Origin: Candidatus Gemmiger stercorigallinarum
GTDB taxonomy: Bacteria > Bacillota > Clostridia > Oscillospirales > Ruminococcaceae
Reading direction: 5' to 3'
NCBI GenBank assembly: GCA_019119495.1
Contig: DWWX01000034.1
Coordinates: forward strand, 1-49,157
DNA: 49,157 nucleotides
How positions within the stretch are numbered: position 1 is the stretch's first letter; each line of letters starts with the position of its first letter. Below the pieces are notes generated by a model. That model saw nothing but the letters and a program-made list of their open reading frames with translations. It did not search any database and was not told the origin of the DNA. Shown piece after piece: positions 15,719 to 23,290 of this stretch. The position numbers were made by a program, and so were the translations under genes.

Positions 15719-16954
15719 ATGGATCAGAAATTTATGCAGCTGTACGCCGACTTTATCGTCAAGGTGGGCGTGAACGTGCAGCCGCGGCAGAACTTTATCG
15801 TCCGCTGCCCGGTGACCATGCCGGAGTTTGCCCACGCCTGCGCCCGCGCCGGCTACGAGGCCGGCGCCAAGCGGGTGGTGGTGCGCTGGGAGGACGAGCG
15901 CCTGTCCCGCATCGACATGGAGCTGGCCGCCGAGGAGGACCTGAAGGCCATGAAGCCCTACGAGCTGCGCAGCTGGCTGGACTTTGCCGAGGACCCGGAC
16001 GGCTGCTGCACGCTGGCCATCCATGCCGCCGACCCGGAAGCCTACGCCGGGCTGGACGCCGGCAAGCTGAACCGGGTCAACCTGGCCCGCCGCACCGTGC
16101 TGAAGCCCTGGCAGGAGTACACCATGAACGACCGCGTCCAGTGGTGCGTGGCGGCGGTGCCCGCCCCCGGCTGGGCCGCCAAGGTGTTCCCCGGCATGCC
16201 GGTGGACGAGGCGATGGAAAAGCTGTGGGCCGTGATCTTTGAGGTCTGCCGCGTGACCACCGGCGACCCGGTGTCCGCCTGGAAAGAGCACGTGGCCAAA
16301 ACCAAGGCCCGCCGCGACCAGCTGAACGCCTGGCAGCTGGACAGCGTCCGCATGACCAGCGCCAACGGCACCGACCTGACCGTCGGCCTGGCCGAGGACG
16401 CCACCTGGGAGGGCGCTTCCAGCGTGGGCGAGAACGGCGTGGAGTTTATCGCCAACGTCCCCACCGAGGAGGTGTTCACCGCGCCCCACCGCGACAGGGT
16501 CGACGGCGTCGTTTACGGCACCCGGCCCTACGTCTACAACGGCCAGCTGATCGACGGCTGGCATGTGACCTTCCGGGACGGCAAGGTGGTGGAGCACGGC
16601 GCCGAGAAAAACGCCGACCTGCTGGGCGAGCTGCTCTCCACCGACGAGAACGCCTGCCGCATCGGTGAGTTTGCGCTGGTGCCGGCCTCCAGCCCCATCC
16701 GCAAAAGCGGCGTGCTGTTCTATAACACCCTGTTCGACGAGAACGCCGCCTGCCACATCGCCTTTGGCGCCGGCTACCCCACCAACATTGCGGGCGGCCG
16801 CGGCATGACCCGCGCCCAGCTGCTGGAAAAGGGGCTGAACGACTCGGCCATCCACGAGGACGTGATGGTGGGCGCCGCGGACAGCCGCGTCACCGGCCTG
16901 CGCAAAAACGGCGAGACGGTGGAGATCTTCCAAGACGGTGAGTGGGCGTTCTGA
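15719..16954 (+). CDS. M29 family aminopeptidase (AmpS/PepS type)
   Basis: 411 residues, the normal length of these two-metal exopeptidases that trim peptides in the cytoplasm. Candidate metal ligands and catalytic residues are in place: Glu in SSVGENGVEFIANVPTEE, Glu in IGEFALVP, His in NAACHIAFGAGYP, and the His/Asp of SAIHEDVMVG (last quarter). The second ATG (15719) is preferred because the AAGGAG is about 11 nt away, while the first (15710) almost touches it; the difference is three residues. Followed by its own terminator. Confidence 0.9.
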   Translation: MDQKFMQLYADFIVKVGVNVQPRQNFIVRCPVTMPEFAHACARAGYEAGAKRVVVRWEDERLSRIDMELAAEEDLKAMKPYELRSWLDFAEDPDGCCTLAIHAADPEAYAGLDAGKLNRVNLARRTVLKPWQEYTMNDRVQWCVAAVPAPGWAAKVFPGMPVDEAMEKLWAVIFEVCRVTTGDPVSAWKEHVAKTKARRDQLNAWQLDSVRMTSANGTDLTVGLAEDATWEGASSVGENGVEFIANVPTEEVFTAPHRDRVDGVVYGTRPYVYNGQLIDGWHVTFRDGKVVEHGAEKNADLLGELLSTDENACRIGEFALVPASSPIRKSGVLFYNTLFDENAACHIAFGAGYPTNIAGGRGMTRAQLLEKGLNDSAIHEDVMVGAADSRVTGLRKNGETVEIFQDGEWAF

Positions 16955-17008
16955 CCGCCCCACGGCACTATCTGTTTTTCCGGCGCGCCGCCGTTTTGGC
17001 GCGCCGTG

Positions 17009-17040
17009 CTCCGGGGATGGTTCCATTCCCGGAGCTTTTT
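17009..17040 (+). terminator. Terminator of the M29 aminopeptidase gene
   Basis: Stem CTCCGGG.../...CCCGGAG (17009-17017 with 17027-17034) and T5. A second inverted repeat with GGCGCGCC arms lies just before it (about 16981-17005). Confidence 0.75.
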
Positions 17041-17084
17041 GCGGCCGGGGCAGGCGGATGCCTGCCCCTTGGGAGGGATCTTTT

Positions 17085-18200
17085 TTGTCAACTGCATTCA
17101 AACGCTGCGTCCGGTTTTTCCGGGCCGAGACGGTGCTTTCGGCGGCGGTCTGCCTGGCGGCGGTGTCCGCCTTTCTGGTCCCGCCGGACGCGGGCTATCT
17201 GGACTATGTGGACTGGGACACGCTGGCACAGCTGTTCAGCCTGATGGCCGTGATGAAGGGGTTCCAGCAGGCGGGGCTGTTCAACTTTCTTGGCAGCCGG
17301 CTGCTGGGCCGCGTGCGCACCAGCCGGGGCATGCTGCTGGTGCTGGTGTTCCTGCCCTTCTTTTTCAGCATGGTCGTCACAAACGATGTGTCGCTGATCA
17401 CCTTTGTGCCGTTTGCCTCCATCGTGCTTACCATGGCGCAGCAGCGGCGGCTGCTGGTGCCGCTGGTCGTGCTGCAGACGCTGGCCGCCAACCTGGGCAG
17501 CATGCTGACGCCCATGGGCAACCCGCAGAACCTGTACCTCTACGCCCGGTCCGGCATGGGGTTCGGCGCGCTGTGCGGGCTGATGCTGCCGTATGTGGCG
17601 CTGTCCGGCGTGTGCCTGGCCATTGCGGGGGCGCTGCTGCCCTCGCAGCCCATCGGGACGGTGCGGGTGGACGCCGCCATCCGCCGCCCCCGGCTGCTGG
17701 CGGTGTACGGCGCCGGGTTTGCGCTGTGCCTGCTGGCGCTGTTCGGCCTGCTCCCGCCGCTGGCGGTGGCCGCCGTGACGGCGGTCTACCTGGCGGCGAC
17801 CGACCGCAAACTGCTGGCCGGCGTGGACTACTCGCTGCTGGGGACGTTCATCGCCTTCTTTGTCTTTATCGGCAACGTCGGGCGGGTGGAGCCTTTCCGC
17901 GAGTTTCTTGTCTCGGTGCTGGAGGGCCGCGTCGAGATGGTCGCCGTGCTGGCCAGCCAGGTCATCAGCAACGTGCCGGCGGCGCTGCTTTTGTCCGGCT
18001 TCACCCAGGACTGGCCCGCCCTGATCGTCGGCTGCAACCTGGGCGGTCTGGGCACGCTGATCGCATCGATGGCAAGCCTGATCTCCTACAAGCAGGTCAG
18101 CCGCGAAGCGCCGGAACAGCGCGGACGCTATTTTGCGCTGTTCACCGCCGCCAATGCGGCGCTGCTGGTTTTGCTGCTGGTGTTCGGCCTGGCGCTGTGA
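17085..18200 (+). CDS. SLC13/ArsB-type anion permease
   Basis: 371 residues from a TTG start at 17085 with GGGAGG 8 nt upstream; no ATG has a ribosome site. About ten hydrophobic segments. The ion-transporter superfamily signatures are present in both halves: FFFSMVVTNDVSLITFVPFA (near 85-105) and LASQVISNVPAALLLSGF (near 285-305), plus LTPMGNPQNLYLYARSG. This marks a divalent-anion or organic-acid transporter of the inner membrane (citrate, dicarboxylate, arsenite-type fold); the substrate cannot be told. Shorter than the 420-450 usual for ArsB. Ends at a strong terminator. Confidence 0.8.
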   Translation: MSTAFKRCVRFFRAETVLSAAVCLAAVSAFLVPPDAGYLDYVDWDTLAQLFSLMAVMKGFQQAGLFNFLGSRLLGRVRTSRGMLLVLVFLPFFFSMVVTNDVSLITFVPFASIVLTMAQQRRLLVPLVVLQTLAANLGSMLTPMGNPQNLYLYARSGMGFGALCGLMLPYVALSGVCLAIAGALLPSQPIGTVRVDAAIRRPRLLAVYGAGFALCLLALFGLLPPLAVAAVTAVYLAATDRKLLAGVDYSLLGTFIAFFVFIGNVGRVEPFREFLVSVLEGRVEMVAVLASQVISNVPAALLLSGFTQDWPALIVGCNLGGLGTLIASMASLISYKQVSREAPEQRGRYFALFTAANAALLVLLLVFGLAL

Positions 18201-18245
18201 CCGCATTTTGCCGCGCCGGCTTTGGGGAAACCGCAGCCCCGTTTT

Positions 18246-18288
18246 TCCCGCGGCCCGGGTGCGCCATGCCCCGGCCGCGGGATTTTTG
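18246..18288 (+). terminator. Terminator of the permease gene
   Basis: Stem TCCCGCGGCC/GGCCGCGGGA (18246-18255 with 18273-18282) followed by T5. Confidence 0.75.
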
Positions 18289-18409
18289 CGCCCACGATTT
18301 TCCTGATCGGAAAATATTTTATTTCCATTTTGGAGAATTTCGCTCTGTTCTTTTGCTCTGTCCCGTCGTATACTGGGCTTACACCAGAAAACCGAAGGGA
18401 GTTTTGGAT

Positions 18410-19510
18410 ATGCAGGTACAGCTTGCCGAACAGATCCGTACCTTCCGCCGCGAAAAGCACCTGACCCAGGAACAGCTGGCCGAGGTGCTGGGCGTGACGG
18501 TGGGCACCGTCTCCAAATGGGAGGGCGGCAGCTCGACCCCGGACCTTTCGCTGATCATGGAGCTGGCCGACTTTTTTGGCACATCGGTGGACGTGCTGCT
18601 GGGCTACCGGCAGCAGAGCGCCAGCCTGGCGTCCACGCTGGCCCGGCTGCGGGCGCTGTGCAGCGGCAAGCAGTACGACGAGGGCCGCCGGAAAGCCGAG
18701 AAGGCGGTCAAACAGTTCCCCAACAGCTTTGACGTGATCTACCAGAGCGCCGCTTTGATGCAGATGATCGGCATGGAGGAAGGCGACCTGTCCGCCGCCC
18801 GCCGCGCCGAGGAGCTGTACGCCCGCGCGCTGGAACTGTTTGACCAGAACGCCGACCCCAAGATCAGCCGGGTGGGCATCTATAACAGCCTGGCCAGCAT
18901 CGCGCTGAGCCTGGACGAGACCGACCGCGCGGTGGAGCTGCTGAAACAGAACAATGTGGAGGGGCTGAACAACGCCGCCATCGGCCAGGCGCTGGCGCGC
19001 GGCGGCGCCCACCGCGGCGAGGCGCTGGACTATCTGGAGACCGCCCTGCTGCGGCTGCTGGCACAGCTGACCTCGATCTGCATGGGGTATCTGAACACCG
19101 GCGAATCGGGCGGCAGCCGGGATACGACCGAGTCCCGCGCGCTGATCCTGGTGGTCTGCGGCTTTTTCGACGGCCTGCGGCAGCCCGGCAGCCTTTCGCC
19201 GATGGACAAGTACATCCCGGTCCTGCGGGCCGGGTGCGCGCTCCTGTCCGAAAAGCAGGGCCTGGCCGGCCAGGCCGAGGACGACCTGCGCGCGGCGTTT
19301 GTGCTGGCGCAGAAGTATGACGCATCGCCCGTCGGGCTGGAAGTGCTGCGCTTTATCCGCCCCGCCACGCTGCGGCAGGCCACGGTCGTGGACGACATGG
19401 GGCCCACCGCCCGCGACGGCGTGGAAAAATTCCTGCAGGAAAACCAGGCGGAATACCCCCGCCTGCACCAGATCTGGGAGGGATTGTACCATGCAAGCAA
19501 AGAATCGTGA
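18410..19510 (+). CDS. XRE-family regulator with C-terminal TPR-like region
   Basis: 366 residues. Helix-turn-helix at about 5-60 (LAEQIRTFRREKHLTQEQLAEVLGVTVGTVSKWEGGSSTPDLSLIMELADFFGTSVDVLLGY). The rest is a long helical region with TPR character (for example YDEGRRKAEKAVKQFPNSFDVIYQSA, AEELYARALELFDQN, DRAVELLKQNNVEG) that probably senses a peptide or protein partner. ATG at 18410 with AAGGGAG upstream and a TATACT box about 40 bp before. The next gene, an ABC exporter, starts 20 bp inside this one, so the regulator and exporter are translationally coupled and the regulator probably controls it. Confidence 0.88.
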   Translation: MQVQLAEQIRTFRREKHLTQEQLAEVLGVTVGTVSKWEGGSSTPDLSLIMELADFFGTSVDVLLGYRQQSASLASTLARLRALCSGKQYDEGRRKAEKAVKQFPNSFDVIYQSAALMQMIGMEEGDLSAARRAEELYARALELFDQNADPKISRVGIYNSLASIALSLDETDRAVELLKQNNVEGLNNAAIGQALARGGAHRGEALDYLETALLRLLAQLTSICMGYLNTGESGGSRDTTESRALILVVCGFFDGLRQPGSLSPMDKYIPVLRAGCALLSEKQGLAGQAEDDLRAAFVLAQKYDASPVGLEVLRFIRPATLRQATVVDDMGPTARDGVEKFLQENQAEYPRLHQIWEGLYHASKES

Positions 19511-21239
19511 CGTTTTGCACCGCCGCCGGCAGTTTACCCGGCTGTTTTACCATCGCAACCACGGCAGCCTTATCCTGGCCATGGCGGCAACCCTTCTGGG
19601 TGCCGGGCTGAACCTGGCGCTGTCCTGGCTGCTGCAGCAGACACTGGACCTAGCTGCCGGCACCGGCGCCACCTGGACGCTGAGGCAGCTGGTCCTGTTT
19701 GCCCTGGGGCTGCTGGCCTGTTGTGTGGTGATAGACGCGATGTCCGCCTATGCGCGGCCAAAGTTTTTATCCCGCGCCATCGCCCAGTACCGGGAATACG
19801 CCTACGCCGAACTTTTGAAGAAAAACCTGACCTCCTTTACGCGGGAAAACACCTCCGTCTATCTCTCGGCACTGTCCAACGACGCCAACAGCATCGAGAC
19901 AAACTACCTGCAAAAAATGTTTGAATTTTGGGGCGATGCGGTGCTGTTTGCCGGCGCACTGGCCATGATGTTCTGGTACAGCGTGCCGCTGGCTCTGGTG
20001 GCGCTGGTGCTTTCGGCACTGCCGCTGGCCGTATCGATGCTGCTGGGGCCGCGGCTGGCAAAGGCCGAGACCAGGGTCTCGGCCGAAAACGCAGCATACG
20101 TGGCGGCATTGAAGGAGGGGCTGAACGGCTTCTCGGTGGTAAAGAGTTTCCAGGCCGAGCGGGAAGCCTTTGACCTGTTTGCCAAAAACAGCCGGCGGGT
20201 GCAAACCGCCAAGTGCCGCAGGCTGCGCATCGGCTCGATCCTGGGATCGGTAGGGTCCACAGCAGGTGCGGTGGCGCAGCTGGGCGTCTTTCTCACCGGC
20301 TGCTGGATGGCGCTGTCCGGCCAGGGCGTCACGCCGGGCGTGATGGTCATTTTTGTCAACCTGATGGGCTGCGCCAATCTGTTTGTCTCGGCCCTGCCGG
20401 ACTTTGTCTCCAACCACACTGCCTGCAACGCCCTGATCGACAAGCTGGCCGGCGCGCTGGCCGTCAACCTGCAAACGGCGGGCAGGGCCATCCCCCGCCG
20501 GCTGGAGCAGGGCATCGCGGTAGAGGGCCTGACCTTTGGGTACGCCCCCGGCCAGCCGGTGCTGCACGGGGTCACGGCCCGGTTTGAAGCAGGCAAAAGC
20601 TACGCGGTGGTGGGGGCTTCCGGCAGCGGCAAGTCGACGCTGCTGCGCCTGCTGATGGCGGGCGGCAGCGGCTACGGGGGCGGCAGCGGCTACGGGGGCA
20701 GCATCCGCTACGACGGCGCCGAGCTGCGCGGGGTCAGCACCGACTCGCTGTACGAGCTGGTGTCGCTGGTGGAGCAGAACGTCTTTGTGTTTGACAGTTC
20801 CATCCACGACAATATCACGATGTTCCGCGATTTCCCGCAGGAGCAGGTGGACCGGGCGGTACGGCTTTCCGGCCTGCAGCCGCTGATCGAAGCCAAGGGC
20901 GAAAGCTACCAGTGCGGCGAGAACGGCGCGAACCTTTCCGGCGGCGAGCGGCAGCGCATCTCGATCGCGCGCAGCCTGCTGCGCCAGGCGCCGGTGCTGC
21001 TGGTGGACGAGGCCACCGCCGCCCTGGACAAGGAGACGGCCTTCCAGGTATCCGGCGCGATCCTGGACCTGGACGGCCTAACCCGCATCGTGGTCACCCA
21101 CGCGCTTGACGAGGCGCTGCTGCGCCGGTACGACGGCATCCTGGTGCTGAAAAACGGCGCCGTGGCCGAGTGCGGCCGCTTTGACGAGTTGATGGCCCGG
21201 AAGGGGTATTTCTACTCGCTGTACACGGTGGCGCAGTGA
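19491..21239 (+). CDS. ABC exporter, fused membrane and ATPase domains
   Basis: 582 residues. N-terminal six-segment membrane domain (about 25-310) and ATPase domain (about 340-582). Walker A GASGSGKST at 375-382, signature NLSGGERQR, Walker B VLLVDEATAALD, and the switch His in VVTHALDE. A half-transporter, so it would work as a homodimer or with a partner outside the window. The region after Walker A carries a perfect tandem GGSGYG duplication (391-402) from an 18-bp repeat at 20661-20696. ATG at 19491 with GGGAGG, inside the upstream regulator gene. Substrate unknown (peptide or drug type). Confidence 0.9.
   Translation: MQAKNRDVLHRRRQFTRLFYHRNHGSLILAMAATLLGAGLNLALSWLLQQTLDLAAGTGATWTLRQLVLFALGLLACCVVIDAMSAYARPKFLSRAIAQYREYAYAELLKKNLTSFTRENTSVYLSALSNDANSIETNYLQKMFEFWGDAVLFAGALAMMFWYSVPLALVALVLSALPLAVSMLLGPRLAKAETRVSAENAAYVAALKEGLNGFSVVKSFQAEREAFDLFAKNSRRVQTAKCRRLRIGSILGSVGSTAGAVAQLGVFLTGCWMALSGQGVTPGVMVIFVNLMGCANLFVSALPDFVSNHTACNALIDKLAGALAVNLQTAGRAIPRRLEQGIAVEGLTFGYAPGQPVLHGVTARFEAGKSYAVVGASGSGKSTLLRLLMAGGSGYGGGSGYGGSIRYDGAELRGVSTDSLYELVSLVEQNVFVFDSSIHDNITMFRDFPQEQVDRAVRLSGLQPLIEAKGESYQCGENGANLSGGERQRISIARSLLRQAPVLLVDEATAALDKETAFQVSGAILDLDGLTRIVVTHALDEALLRRYDGILVLKNGAVAECGRFDELMARKGYFYSLYTVAQ
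20661..20696 (+). repeat. 18-bp tandem duplication inside the ABC exporter gene
   Basis: Two identical 18-bp units (20661-20678, 20679-20696) encode GGSGYG twice, in frame. Confidence 0.9.
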
Positions 21240-21275
21240 CAGGGTCTTTTCCTCCACAGCGGGGGATCCATCAGC

Positions 21276-21305
21276 AAGGGCAGGCCGCATGTGCGGCCTG
21301 CCCTT
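21276..21305. terminator. Terminator-like hairpin between convergent genes
   Basis: A perfect 14-bp stem with a 2-base centre (AAGGGCAGGCCGCA and complement) between the stop of the ABC exporter and the stop of the GT2 gene. It can serve both strands, though no long T run follows. Confidence 0.6.
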
Positions 21306-21356
21306 CCCTGCTGTCTGCTGTTATTTATTATTTATATTGTTCCCGCGCGTGCGGCA

Positions 21357-22331
21357 TCACACCTGGCCGTCGGCGTCAAAGTTCAGCCGCTTTTCCTCAA
21401 TGACCAGCGGGCGGTTCATGACGCGGGCGTTCATGCTCATGACATACTCGCCCAAAAAGCCCAGGAACACCAGCTGTACGCCGCCCATAAAAAAGACGGC
21501 GATCATCATCGGCGCATAGCCGGCCGTGAAGGACTGCCAGAACAGCAGCTTGGCGACCAGGTAAAACAGCGCCACCACAAAGCTGACCATTGCGATGCCA
21601 AAGCCCAAAAACGTCGCCAGGCGCATGCCCACCTTGGTGTAGCTGGTAAAGCTGAGCATGGCGGCGTCGTACAGCGTATACAGGTTGTTGTGGGTCTTGC
21701 CGGCGCGGCGGCGGGGCTGCTCGTACTCGATCTCTTTGCGCTCCGGGCCCAGCTCGGCCACAATGCCGCGGATAAAGGGCGTGGGGTCGTGCAGGTCCCG
21801 CAGCGTTTGGATAAAGCTTTTGTCATACAGGCCGAACCCAGTGAACTGCTCGATCATCTCGACGCTGCTCATCTTGCGGATGATCTTGTAATAGCAGCCG
21901 CGCAGAAAGTACATGACCGGATTCTCCCGGCTGCGGGTCTTTTTTCCGATGACGATCTTGTAGCCCTTCTCCCACTCGGCCACAAATTTGGGGATCAGCT
22001 CCACCGGGTCCTGGAAGTCGGCGCAGATGGTGATGGTGCAGTCGCCGCTGGTGTGGATCATGCCGTAATAGGGGCTGTTGAACTGGCCGAAGTTTTTGCT
22101 GTTGAAGATTGCCTTGACGTGCTTGTCCCGGGCGCAGATCTCCTCGATGATGCTGCGGGTCCTGTCGGTGCTTTTGTTGTCGATGAACAGGATCTCGTAG
22201 TCATAGGCCGGGCAGCTTTTTTGCAGTTCGTCCCGCACGGCCTCGTAGATGGGTCGGGCGTTTTCCTCCTCATTGTAGGTGGGGATCATGACCGAGATGG
22301 TCTTTTTTGCCTTGTCCTGCGTGTTATTCAT
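21357..22331 (-). CDS. Glycosyltransferase family 2, polyprenyl-phosphate type (GtrB-like)
   Basis: 324 residues. GT-A domain at 1-230: ISVMIPTYNEEENARPIYEAV (11-30), NSKNFGQ, and the metal-binding ADFQDPVE near 125. Two hydrophobic segments at the C-terminus (about 233-258 and 270-297) match GtrB/DPM1-like enzymes, which move a sugar from a nucleotide donor to polyprenyl phosphate at the inner membrane face. It is the last gene of the polysaccharide locus; its start overlaps the end of the reductase gene by 8 bp. The lipid-linked sugar would feed a membrane GT-C transferase; two candidate membrane proteins are in the locus. Confidence 0.88.
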   Translation of the reverse strand: MNNTQDKAKKTISVMIPTYNEEENARPIYEAVRDELQKSCPAYDYEILFIDNKSTDRTRSIIEEICARDKHVKAIFNSKNFGQFNSPYYGMIHTSGDCTITICADFQDPVELIPKFVAEWEKGYKIVIGKKTRSRENPVMYFLRGCYYKIIRKMSSVEMIEQFTGFGLYDKSFIQTLRDLHDPTPFIRGIVAELGPERKEIEYEQPRRRAGKTHNNLYTLYDAAMLSFTSYTKVGMRLATFLGFGIAMVSFVVALFYLVAKLLFWQSFTAGYAPMMIAVFFMGGVQLVFLGFLGEYVMSMNARVMNRPLVIEEKRLNFDADGQV

Positions 22332-23286
22332 GGTTTGCAGCTTCCTCTCTCACCCAGGCGATGGTCTCGCGGATGCCGGTCTCAAAGGGCGTACGCGGCG
22401 CAAATCCGGTGTCCTGCCGCAGCGCCGTCAGGTCTGCTTCCAAATGCATGACCTGGTTGGGCGCATAGGGCACCTGGCCGAACCCCAGCGGCAGCGCCGG
22501 GTCGATGGCGTCCCGCATTGTTTCAATGTATTCCCGCAGCGGCTGCGCCTGCCCGCTGCCCAGCGGGTAGGCGGCGCCATCGTGCCCCCGCTGCGCCATG
22601 CGCACAAGGGCATCGGCGGCGTCGGCGGCGTACAGATAATCCCACAGCTGTTCGCCGGCGGTCAGCGGCGGGCACTGCCCGGCCAGCAGTTTGCGGATGG
22701 TGGCTGTGACCATGGTGTTTGGCCCGTCGTGGGGCCCATACACCGAAAGCACCCGCGCCCAGATGCCGGCAAGCCCCAGGGCTTTACACTCAGCGCGGGC
22801 CATCTGCCCGGCGCAGAGCTTTGCCATTCCGTAGCCGGTCTGCGGGAAAGCGGGGGTATCGGGGCGGAGTTTGCCTTCCACTCTCCCGTACTCCGCCTGG
22901 CTGCCAACGCCCACAAACACCTGGCAGCCCAGCGCATGGGCGGCGCGCACCGCCTGCAGCGTGTTGAAGATGTTCTCGGTCTGGGCGGGCATATCGTTGC
23001 GGCCCGGGCCGATGGTATGCGCCCAGGCCAGGTGGAAAAATGCGTCCGCACGGGGCTGGCCATCCATCCGTTCCGCCAGCAGCCAGGGCAGGGTGTCCAG
23101 CACAGTGGCGTCGCACTCCACCTGGTGCAGGTCGGGGTGGCGGGGCAGCGCGGCGGCGCGGGGGCTGCCAGGGCGGCAGACAGCATAAACCGTCACCCCG
23201 GCATCCAGCAGATGCCGGCACAGCGCCATGCCGATGGCCCCGGTCGGCCCGGTGACAACGGCGGTTTGCAGTTTGCGTTCGGTCAT
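22324..23286 (-). CDS. NAD(P)-dependent sugar epimerase/reductase (extended SDR; YerF-like by context)
   Basis: 320 residues from the ATG at 23286, four bases after the thiamine-diphosphate enzyme stop. Nucleotide-binding GPTGAIG at 13-19, catalytic Ser129, Tyr152 and Lys156 (YGMAK), and the SDR substrate regions RVLSVYGPHDGPNTM and DYLYAADAADALVRMA. In Yersinia the reductase YerF follows the carboligase YerE and reduces the acetyl branch of the sugar nucleotide. The same gene order behind rfbFGH suggests that role here, but epimerase or 4-reductase activity on another nucleotide sugar is possible. Confidence 0.75.
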   Translation of the reverse strand: MTERKLQTAVVTGPTGAIGMALCRHLLDAGVTVYAVCRPGSPRAAALPRHPDLHQVECDATVLDTLPWLLAERMDGQPRADAFFHLAWAHTIGPGRNDMPAQTENIFNTLQAVRAAHALGCQVFVGVGSQAEYGRVEGKLRPDTPAFPQTGYGMAKLCAGQMARAECKALGLAGIWARVLSVYGPHDGPNTMVTATIRKLLAGQCPPLTAGEQLWDYLYAADAADALVRMAQRGHDGAAYPLGSGQAQPLREYIETMRDAIDPALPLGFGQVPYAPNQVMHLEADLTALRQDTGFAPRTPFETGIRETIAWVREEAANHE

Positions 23287-23290
23287 GGGG

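Noticed and set aside
15554..17101. A 515-codon frame on the minus strand
   Set aside because: Antisense of the M29 aminopeptidase, whose catalytic motifs are intact; the antisense protein has no motif or ribosome site.
17006..18409. Upstream extension of the XRE-TPR reading frame, seeming to form an 834-residue fusion
   Set aside because: The added part overlaps the anion permease in another frame and crosses a terminator. The ATG at 18410 has a good ribosome site and a family-like start.
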